NCBI RefSeq assembly: GCF_029867415.1
Contig: NC_081183.1
Location: forward strand, 34,864,655-34,928,654
Source of the DNA: Vicia villosa
Lineage: Eukaryota; Streptophyta; Magnoliopsida; Fabales; Fabaceae
Length of the DNA stretch: 64,000 bases
Direction: 5' to 3'
In this document: in pieces, positions 24,010 through 32,874 of the stretch
Layout: every line of letters starts with the position of its first letter
How positions within the stretch are numbered: position 1 is the stretch's first letter
The notes under the pieces: model-generated
What the model was told of the DNA's origin: nothing
Seen by the model: the letters and a program-made list of their open reading frames with translations, nothing else
Database searches by the model: none
Translations under genes and position numbers: made by a program

Positions 24010-24075
24010 CTGGCACAGCTGGTGGCATATAAGCTCCAATCGCCTTCCCAACTCGGGTTCGACCCCCAGGTTTAC
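24010..24075 (+). repeat. tRNA-like box pair
   Basis: A box TGGCACAGCTG at 24,011-24,021, matching TRGYNNANNNG, and B-box-like GGTTCGACCCC at 24,056-24,066. No tRNA fold is evident. Confidence 0.45.
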
Positions 24076-24613
24076 CCTTTCTTTTTGTCAATTTTTCTTC
24101 TTTCTTCTTTCTCTACAATTTTCTTTATTTAACCACATAATTAAAATCAACTCATAGCTAATTAGGACTAGGATTAGGGTTTAGACTATTAATTATTTTT
24201 TCTTTCACCTTTTTTTAATTAATTTAATTTTAGTAATTAGGTTGTTTAATTCATTTAATTTCCATAAAATCATAAAATCACAAAAACATTTAGTTTTAAT
24301 AGTTAATTTGATTTAATTGTCTTAACATTTATTTTAATTGACTATAATTAGGATTAGATTAGATTTTTTAATTAAGACTAAATTTCAATTTAAAATTCAA
24401 TTAGATTAGATTTAATTTGATTTGATTTAATAATTAGATAATTTCTTCAATAATTGATTAGATTTAGGATATTCATAATTTAATTTAGGATTCAATTAAC
24501 ATTAACTTAAAATATTTTTCAAAACATCAAATCTTTTTCCTCCTCTTCTTCAAATATTTTCTCGATTTCTCAATTCGTCTGCTATTTACTTTCTCGCGTA
24601 ATTTTTTATAATT

Positions 24614-24870
24614 TATGTAACTGCTCCTGGTTTGTAATAGTAATTAGGATTTTTATTTCCGTATTTTATTTCTTCATAGTTTTTCATATTATGTAACTGC
24701 TAAGGGTTGTAATAGTAATTAGGCTTTCTATTTTCCGCATATTTTATTAATTATTATGTAACTGCCCCAAAGCCTTGTAATAGTTGTAGGTTTATTTTCT
24801 GCCTTTCCCGTTTTGGTTATGTAATCTCCCTCCCTGAAGCCTTGTAATAGCGTAGGATATTTACTTTCCG
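24614..24870 (+). repeat. Degenerate tandem repeat TATGTAACTGC...TTGTAATAG
   Basis: Four diverged units start at about 24,614, 24,689, 24,754 and 24,818 (spacing 75, 65, 64 bp). Each has TATGTAA(C/T) followed about 20 bp later by TTGTAATAG and a TTTCCG phrase. Part of the Ogre-type LTR. Confidence 0.75.
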
Positions 24871-25745
24871 CAATTTATTTTCTGGTAAATATATTAACTG
24901 TGTGGTTATTAAAATAGGGAGTGACAACAGTTAATTGAATCGTTAGCCCACTAATTTCAAGATAAAATATTTGAATCTAACACACTCATTTTATTGTTCA
25001 CATACTCAACTTTAGGGTACATCCTCTTATGCTGCCTTTCGATCAAAAATAGTCAAGTCCCTCGGATGTAGGGATACCTTAGCATATGCTGCCTACGAAT
25101 CATCATAGTCCCTCAGAATAAAAGATCATAGTCCCTTCGAGTTGCCTACGAATAAAATGATCTCATCCCTCGATATTGCCTCGATAAATGATGATAGTCC
25201 CTTCGAATGCTAAGGTGTCCTTACCGGTTGCCTACAAATGACTATTCACATCCTTTCCTAAAGGCTTCCTACCCTTCTTATAGTATGGATAGACTTATGG
25301 AAAACGATGATTCTCGATGACCCGATACATCCAATGAAAAGACTACCTACCCTCCTTATGGTATGAATAGCCCTTTTAAATCAAAGTCTTAAAGAACAAG
25401 AAAGATCCACTCTTAGGGTAGGTGCTCTTAAATGCTTGCTCAATATTCAATTCAAATTCAAAATACTTTTCACACCTCTTTTCAAACAATTTCCAAAAGG
25501 CTACACTTATTTACAAGTTAAAGTCCTTATTCAAATCTTTTACTATACACACACTACACTTTTCAAACAAACAAAACAAGTGAGCTAAGCAATTAAGAGC
25601 CCATGGATAACCATGGATACAAAGGGTGATTACACCTTCCCTTTGTATAACTTACCTCCCAAACTCAATCTCTTTTAAAAGGTATTTTTCTGTTCTTTTA
25701 GCCATTCTAATTGGATAAAATAAAAGTCGGTGGCGACTCTTGCTA

Positions 25746-27315
25746 TCCATAACATTTAAAAAAATTCAGTTCTCCCACCATATTACAACGAGGATCTGAG
25801 ACACAACAAATTTCCCAATTGTAGCAATTATTACAAGGGAAATTTTTTTTTGTAAAGCCTCTAACCTTCTCCGAGTCCCGGAATACCAACATAAGTTGGC
25901 CAAGGACTTTTATCGATGTACTTTCTTCCTTTTAGAAGAAAACCATCATCTATACGATTTCTTCTTCAAGAGGCCTTTGGAGGGGAGGGTTTCCCAGGGT
26001 ACACCTCCAATTATGGCGGCTATGTATGGGCATTAACCTTTGTTTTCTTCTTTTCTTTAACAATTGGTTCTAGCCTCCGCAATTTTTGAGGAAGATTTAC
26101 CCTTAAGCGATTTGTCTCTATCCCACTTTCTCCATTTGACATACTCAGATAACCGACCCCTCTCAATTAGTCCTTCATTGCAATTTTTTTCACTTGGATG
26201 CATCATCAACGATGAAGAAACTCAATCGATCATTCACGAGTTTCACATGTTCGTCAAGATATCCTTTTCCATCATAATCTCCCAGCTTGGGCAGCTACTC
26301 TATGGATTTCGGGATCTTTCTCTTCAGAATTCTTACTGACAGGGGTGCTTTGGTTGCACCTTCCTCAGGTAAGTTTTTGCATGAGCTGAGAAAAGAACAT
26401 GAATTCCTTGGTCTCCCCCGAGGCCCTGGGAAGGAGCCTCGTGCTTCTTGATCTTTCACCAATCCTTCGACCAAGGTGTCTCATATCTCTTTGTCTCTGA
26501 TGGTTGTAGGTCGACAACACGAGTCTTCCTTAAAGCAATTGCTTCGACAATATATTTGCGGGAGGCAGCATTGTGAAGGCTATCTCCTAGGCGTTGAAGC
26601 CTCATTTTAAGCGCGTGTGAATTTTTTGTCAAACAATGTTAAACATGTTGCTTAACACTTCACTAGGTCCTTGCATATCGAGGTTCACCTACAGAGCGTA
26701 GAGGCTGGGTAAGGTTTCAGGTTGTGTAATTGGAGGTGGAGCATGAGTCTTTATCGGAGTAACTTGAATAGATCTAGAAAAATGTGAAGCTCTAACCAGA
26801 TCTAGATGCAATGAAACAACACTTTTAGGATCTACGATGTTTATGATGGAGGAAGGGGTGATTGATTGCTTGCTGCTAGAGCAACAACAACATCTTTGCG
26901 GGCATCGGAAGATCTGTTAGTCGTGAGTCCAGAGAACTGTTGGATGCACTTGCATTTGAGATTTCTTACGATCATTAGGATGATATTCTTCGTTTGTTGA
27001 AAAGATTCTGGAAAGAGTTGGACCCATCATGATGGTTGGATGGGGTCGATGTAGCTGGCCTAGAACAAATATATTTTTCACCATTAGTTTTTATTGAACA
27101 TTCATTTTGTTCATAAATTTATTTTTATTTGTTTTAGCTTTTGTATATTCAAAATTTTTATGTGTGATGTATCTTCGTCAAAATGTTTTTTACATAAAAC
27201 TATTTGTTGATAATATTTTTTACAAACAATTGTAACTCTTATTTATTTATTTATTATTTACTTTTTTTATGTTATCATCAACCTGAACAATACAAATCAT
27301 TAGTTACCCCTTAAA
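25746..27315 (+). pseudogene. Unrecognised coding remnants
   Basis: The plus strand reads as broken coding-like sequence. 25,850-26,030 gives phrases such as SSFRRKPSSIRFLLQEAFGG. 26,064-26,339 is a 91-codon frame (MVLASAIFEEDLPLSDLSLS...). Beyond 26,340 no frame persists, and after 27,060 the sequence is plain AT-rich DNA. It may be the continuation of the remnant at 20.2-21.2 kb split by LTR insertions, but I could not prove continuity. No family recognised. Confidence 0.3.
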
Positions 27316-27344
27316 ATGGCCTATTATTACAAAATGTATGTTAA

Positions 27345-27765
27345 ATATCATTCATACTCAACCATACGTGGAAATTTGAAGGGGAAGGGAGGAAAGAGTT
27401 TTGAAAAATATGAAGGATTGGATGGAAAAAATAGAAAGATTTTAGTTTGGAGGGTTTTGGAGGATTTTGTTTTCTTCATAACACCAAAAACCTCCTAGTT
27501 TGAGAAACTCAAAATTTATATTATATGAAGGTTTTGGAGGGGCTTAGACAAAATGTTCAAATATAATTTTTGTTGTTATAGTATTTCAAAAAGTAAAAAT
27601 ACATTAATGATAAATATTATTTTATCATTTGAAACAAAATTCTTTTTTTCAAAAAATATTTAAAAAAATTTTATATCTTTTTAAATAATCAATTTTCGAA
27701 GCTCTCCCTTCCCCTTCCTTTCAAACTCTCAAACATAACCTAAGTCAATTTAACCATTGAATAAT
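27345..27765. mobile_element. MITE-like inverted repeat
   Basis: The left part AATTTGAAGGGGAAGGGAGG (about 27,370-27,392) and the right part, reverse complemented from about 27,700-27,750 (GGTTATGTTTGAGAGTTTGA, then AAGGAAGGGGAAGGGAG), form an imperfect inverted repeat about 0.4 kb apart. A second GGAGGTTTTGGAGG-type stretch lies inside. The pattern fits a non-autonomous DNA transposon, but exact ends and duplication were not fixed. Confidence 0.4.
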
Positions 27766-27946
27766 TAAACTATTATATTTAAGTTTGGTGATAGAATAAC
27801 TAATTATCAATATTTTTTTGGTTATAAGACCAATGAAAAAGAAATCCTAAATTCTTAAACAGAAGGCTCATTTTGTGTCACCTAGTAGGAAGCATCTAAG
27901 CTCTATAGATGGATAAGTGTGGACTAGGAGGTCCTCATTAGAAGAA

Positions 27947-27949
27947 GGT
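27947..27949 (+). repeat. CACTA target-site duplication (left)
   Basis: GGT directly before the CACTG terminus. The same GGT follows the right TAGTG terminus at 44,837-44,839. Three bp is the duplication length of CACTA elements. Confidence 0.85.
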
Positions 27950-27969
27950 CACTGTGCCAAATTTGTCTT

Positions 27970-28265
27970 TTAGCAGCACCCCTACGAAAGCGCTTTTAGG
28001 AAAAAGCACTGGTATAGGTTTCGCTAAAAACAAAATTAAAAAACATGCAAAAAAAGCGCTCTTATAGGGGGTTACGAAAGCGCTTTCAAAAAGCGCTGGT
28101 AAAGGCATGGGTACGAAAGCGCTTCTCAAAAGCGCTCTTATAGGGGGGGTTATGAAAGCGCTTTCAAAAGCGCTGCTATAGGGGGTGGGGTACAAGAGCG
28201 CTTTTACCCTAAAAAGCGCTGGTATACGTCTGGTTACAAAAACGCTTTTGAAAAGCGCTCTCGTA
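27970..28265. repeat. CACTA left subterminal repeats
   Basis: About a dozen AAGCGCT(TTT) / AAAAGCGCT motifs in both orientations, often as GCGCTTTTNAAAAGCGC hairpin units separated by TATAGGGGG phrases. Subterminal motif arrays are the transposase-binding regions of CACTA elements (family knowledge). Confidence 0.9.
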
Positions 28266-30499
28266 GCTTATTTAAAATAAAAAAATTTAAAACAAAAGTA
28301 ACAAAAACACGCGTTTTGCCTCTCATTCTTCCTTGTTCTTCTCTTCTCCCTCGCGCCGTCTCCGTTGTTCTTGCCCTCGCGGTCACCGTTCTTCTCCTCG
28401 CCGTCACTCCTCGCTGTTAACAACCATCTCCTCGTCGTCACTCCTCGCCGTCACCGTCACTGTTCTCCTCGCATCACGGTTGTCCTTGCCGTCGTTCTTC
28501 CTTCTTCCTTCGTCGTGTCTCCGGCCAGGTATCACTTCTTCTCTTCCATTTCTTCTATTTTAGGGTTTATTCTTGTAACACTGTGGAGAACATAACTTTG
28601 CTATGAAATGAGATTCCAGAAGTTGTTCACCTGATCTTGCTTAAGTTATGTTCGATTGTCTCTTAAATTTTGTTTATTTTCATATTCTTTTGATTTTGGT
28701 TTTCTTCCATTAGCTTAATTGATTTCATTTTGTTCTTTGAAGCTTGCTTTACTCAAGCTCGGTTAAAGATTTGTAGAATTTTTTCCAGCAGCTTAGTTTG
28801 GTGTTTCATTCCACTAACGCTTTTAAGGAATTGTAGAATTTCTTCAGGTATTCAATCTGTCTATATATTGTGTTGTTACCTTAGATATAATATTGTTAAT
28901 ATCTGAACAGTTAATCATGTTCTGGCCTTGTGGTTCAATCTGTATATATACTGTGGTTCAATGGTGCTCTTGTGTCTATCTTTGTGTTTCTTGAAAGCTT
29001 CTTATTCATGTTTATTAATGTTGGAGAATGAGATAGTTAAGTTAGGTTGGTTATAAGTAGAAGTAAGTAAGTACTAGAAAGAGGTAGTTAATGTATTGCT
29101 GTGAAATTTGATCTTTGTATATTCATCTAACATTCTTCATATCCCAGAGTGATTAAGGATTTTCTTCTTTCACTGGAACAAATATTTGACCATTTCGGTT
29201 TTGTAAATTCGAAAAGTCTAGAACATATGAACTACTTACTGCATTTTTCAAAAATCGAAAGTGTTTAACTAATTGACCAAAATTTATGTTTTTTACTTTA
29301 TTGGTTAAAATGGTGTCTTAGTTTTTAGATGTTTGAAAGTGATTCTCTAGTTAAAAGAAGGATAATTAAACATTGTACCAATTTATGTTTGATGACAAAT
29401 AAGTTATAAATAGTTATATTAGATGTATCTTTCTGGTCCCCTCATAAAATAATTCCAAGTCCCGCCACTGTGTACATGTCACATGATATTTTTCTGTTCT
29501 ATAACTTTTGAAGTCAATTGAATGTGTAATGATATGAACCAAAACAACCGGAAAAAAGAATCAGAGTTTAAACAAATATTGAATCTAATATTGCAAATGA
29601 GTTGTAGTTGCGCCTGAAGCGTGATATTAAAGTCGTTTCCTATGTTAATCGTTAAGTGATGAACTTACTAACTTGGTGATAATACTTTGATTTGTGTTAA
29701 TGGCTTATTTACTGTGTAAGGGAATGAAGTTTTGGCAAAGAATATTGATCTGCGCAAAAGGTTTAGATTCGGGTGTTTGTAGTTACTAGCTAATTGATAA
29801 TTGATTTCATATCATTTTAAATAATTGAGTTCTAGATTGGGTTTTTTTGATATTGTGTTAGTAGTGGTGTATTTAACTGCATCGTATGTGTTTAATTTTA
29901 CAGTTACTTTGAAGCCTCTGGTTTCTACTTGTACAACGCCGATTCAAACCTACCCGTCTCCCACATCAAGTCCAACTCAGGTTACTAGCCCTTTCTTATT
30001 GCTTATAGTTTGTTGTTTTCTGCTTATAGTTTATTGTTTATGGTTCTATTTAATTTCAATTTAGTGTCTCTCAATCAGTTTTTTGGTTTGTGGACTTATA
30101 TTACCTTGAAACAAGGTACTGTCTTCTCTAAGAAATCTGGTGTAGGCTGAAATAAGGTACTGTCTTCTTTTAGAGACTCAAACAATCGAGACAACTGTAA
30201 CTTTCTATCTTTAGCTAACTACCAACTTAACCAATATGAAAGATATAACTAATAGCAATATGACATAATGTAACCTTCCAGTTATAATCAAGGATGGCCA
30301 AGTCAGCCATAATAGTGTTTAAGTATGTTACATTTCTAGCTAATGACGTCTTGCTAGACAAGAAGTAATGAAATGAGACATTAACTTAAGTGTTGCTTAT
30401 TCAAAGTAGTATATTTTTGTACTATAGTTGCATAACATTTTATTTCAAGACTTGAGTGGTTTGACAAGATTTATTTCTATTATTCACACTTTATAGGAT
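28266..30499 (+). other. CACTA 5' region: probable untranslated exon and intron
   Basis: 28,320-28,530 is a C/T-rich stretch (TCCTCGCCGTCAC-like) ending at a plausible donor, CCGGCCAG|GTATCAC, near 28,528. About 2 kb of intron-like AT-rich DNA follows, into which the retrotransposon inserted. Two overlapping 76-codon frames in the C/T-rich part look compositional. I read this as the transposase leader exon plus first intron; no protein is claimed. Confidence 0.4.
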
Positions 30500-30504
30500 C
30501 TCAT
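30500..30504 (+). repeat. Target-site duplication CTCAT (left)
   Basis: CTCAT precedes the retrotransposon and recurs at 39,579-39,583, a 5-bp duplication as made by LTR-retrotransposon integrases. Confidence 0.93.
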
Positions 30505-31712
30505 TGAAGGATAGAAAAACACTTAGAAAGGGGGGGTTTGAATAAGTGTAGCTTTAAAAAACTTGACCGATAAAAATAAATTGCACAGTTATTTTTATCC
30601 TGGTTCGTTGTTAACTAAACTACTCCAGTCCACCCCCGCAGAGATGATTTACCTCAACTGAGGATTTAATCCACTAATCGCACGGATTACAATGGTTTTC
30701 CACTTAGTCAGCAACTAAGTCTTCCAGAGTCTTCTGATCACACACTGATCACTCCAGGAACAACTGCTTAGATACCCTCTAAGACTTTCTAGAGTATTCT
30801 GATCCACACGATCACTCTAGTTACAACCTGCTTAGATAACCTCTAAGACTTCCTAGAGTATTCTGATCCACACGATCACTCTAGTTCCTTACAACTTAAT
30901 GTAATCAAATCTAAGAGTATTACAATTGCTTCTTAAAAGCTATAATCACAAACTGTGATATTTCTCTTATCGTTTAAGCTTATTCTCACTAATATATTAC
31001 AACAACAATGTAGTGAGCTTTGATGAAGATGAAGATTCTGAGCTTTGAATAGAACAGAGTTTCAGCAAGTTAATATGAGTTATTTTTGTTCAGAATCGTT
31101 AACCTTGCTTCTCATCAGAACTTCATATTTATAGGCGTTGGAGAAGATGACCGTTGAGTGCATTTAATGCTTTGCGTGTTCCGTACAGCATCGCATTTAA
31201 TGTTATACGCTTTTGTCAACTACCTCGAGCCTTGTTCACGCTGTGTCTACTGACGTTGCCTTTAATAGCTTCTAACGTTCCTTTTGTCAGTCAGCGTAGC
31301 CTGCCACATGTACTTCCTTCTGATCTGATGTCTGTGAATACAACGTTTGAATATCATCAGAGTCAAACAGCTTGGTGCAAAGCATCTTCTGATCTTCTGA
31401 CCTTGAAGTGCTTCTGAGCGTGATACCATCAGAACTTCAGTGCTTCTGATCTCATGTTCTTCTGATGCTTCCATAGACCCATGTTCTGATTCTGCTTCGA
31501 CCATCTTCTGATGTCTTGCCAGACCATGTTCTGATGTTGCATGCTGAACCCTTTGAGACAAAGCTTCTGAGCGCTGAATTATGCATACTCTTTATATATT
31601 TCCTGAAAAGGAAATTGCATTGGATTAGAGTACCATATTATCTTAAGCAAAATTCATATTATTGTTATCATCAAAACTAAGATAATTGATCAGAACAAAT
31701 CTTGTTCTAACA
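30505..31712 (-). repeat. 3' LTR of nested element (1,208 bp)
   Basis: Same length as the 5' LTR. Differences seen: CACACG versus CATACG in the second AGTATTCTGATCCA repeat; AACAACAATG versus AACAGCAATG; GAGTTATTTT versus GAGTTGTTTT. TATAAATA lies at 31,126-31,133. Confidence 0.95.
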
Positions 31713-31727
31713 ATCTCCCCCTTTTTG
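31713..31727 (-). promoter_or_regulatory. Polypurine tract
   Basis: The minus strand reads CAAAAAGGGGGAGAT directly abutting the TGTTAG start of the 3' LTR. It is the plus-strand priming site for reverse transcription. Confidence 0.88.
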
Positions 31728-31825
31728 ATGATGACAAAAACATATATAAATGATATGAATTTGCGATCAGAAAGAGCAGACGGCAAAAGACAAATTACAC
31801 AGCTATAGCATAAGCATGTGAATAT

Positions 31826-31880
31826 GTCTCCCCCTGAGATTAACAATCTCCCCCTGAGATAAATAATCTCCCCCTGAAAT
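31826..31880 (-). repeat. Triplicated TCAGGGGGAGATT motif
   Basis: Three copies of (plus) (AA/TG)TCTCCCCCTGA(G/A)AT at 31,826-31,840, 31,845-31,860 and 31,865-31,880, that is TTCAGGGGGAGATT on the coding strand. They echo the true polypurine tract 100-150 bp further on. Confidence 0.85.
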
Positions 31881-31967
31881 AAATACTCGAAGAACTTTAA
31901 TAAAAGACTTCCCTGATTATTTCGGTAGAGACGATCACATAAGCTTCTGTCTTCAGAGAATTCATAG

Positions 31968-32222
31968 CTTCTGACTTCTGCTTCCATTGGACAGCTTCAG
32001 AACTTGAATTTCTTTAGATCCCTAGAACACTCATAGCTTCTGATTCCTGCTTCCATTTAGGACAGCTTCAGAACTTGAATTTCTTTAATCTTCAGAACAT
32101 TCACAGCTTCTGATTTCTGCTTCCATTTAGGACAGCTTCAGAACTTGAATTTCTTTGATCTTCAGAACATTCACAGCTTCTGATTTCTGCTTCCCTCGGA
32201 TAGCTTCAGAGCTTTGAATTTC
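31968..32222. repeat. 70-bp tandem repeat, about 3.7 copies
   Basis: Units start CTTCTGA at 31,968, 32,037, 32,107 and 32,177 (69-70 bp apart). Each has CTGCTTCC, GACAGCTTCAGAACTTGAA and TTCAGAACAT. They lie in the 3' untranslated part of the element, between the 896-codon ORF and the polypurine tract. Confidence 0.92.
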
Positions 32223-32689
32223 TACCAACATCACTTCATGCTAGATTTGTATCAGAACATTGTTGAATGTACCAGAGCATCATCAGAGCATCTCTACATC
32301 CTGAAATGTTACAGAACAAAAACTAAACGACAAAAGTCAGCATGAACGAGTCAGAACATAAAATGTATATTAGAACACATGATATGTATCAGAGCCATAT
32401 AGGCTAAAATAATGTATCAGAGCAAATAGAATTTTGTCAGAGCAAATAGACAAATATGGATCAAATTCTATTATCAGTGCTTCTGATTCTGAAGCTTGAC
32501 AGCACTCAGCTTGCTTCAGTTTCCATGAGCTTATTCTTTTTACAGAATAACGCTTCTTATGGTTTTGCTTCTTGTGTACTTTGAAGATTCTCTTCACTTC
32601 TTTATACCTGCAAAACACTTAAACCATATAGAACTTGCAGTTCTTGTTAGTGAAAGCAACTGATTAAATCAAATCATTTATCACATATT

Positions 32690-32706
32690 TCTCCCCCTTT
32701 TTGTCA
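32690..32706 (-). promoter_or_regulatory. Internal polypurine-tract-like sequence
   Basis: The minus strand reads AAAAAGGGGGAGAAATATG, nearly the same as the tract at the 3' LTR. It lies about 170 bp past the stop of the 896-codon ORF. It could be a second plus-strand priming site or a duplicated 3' end. Confidence 0.55.
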
Positions 32707-32874
32707 TATCATCAAAAAACAGAAAAGATTCAGAGACAAACAAAAAGAAACACACGGAGGAAGAAGATGATTTCATTGAAGTTCAAACATCAGGTACAGA
32801 AGTACATGAAGATAAGTAAGATCAGATGCACAAAAACAGATGCAACGAAAAGAAAGAAACCACACAGACTCAAT

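Larger units (their letters stand above)
23017..25745 (+). mobile_element. Tat/Ogre-type LTR/leader remnant 2
   Basis: It begins after the Tekay-type terminus with a B-box-like GGGCTCGAATCTC (23,034-23,046) and AAAATCATAAAA phrases similar to those after 18,100. A TATA box lies at 23,451-23,458, and a leader runs to a CAGGTGGTG splice-donor-like site near 23,720. A second tRNA-like box pair lies at 24,013-24,060. Degenerate tandem repeats follow (24,614-24,870), then a part with repeated TGCCTACGAAT / ATAGTCCCTCG phrases (25,020-25,240). It ends with CCATGGATAC..AAGGGTGAT...GGTGGCGACTCT (25,731-25,742), homologous to the end of remnant 1. No gag-pol follows. Confidence 0.55.

Noticed and set aside
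28333..28595. Two overlapping 76-codon frames
   Set aside because: C/T-rich leader-like DNA in the CACTA 5' region; no motif and a likely splice donor inside.
31154..31561. Frames of 87 (+) and 99 (-) codons, repeated identically at 39,020-39,427
   Set aside because: They lie in the LTR U3 and are identical because the two LTRs are nearly identical; composition comes from the ATCAGAAG repeats.
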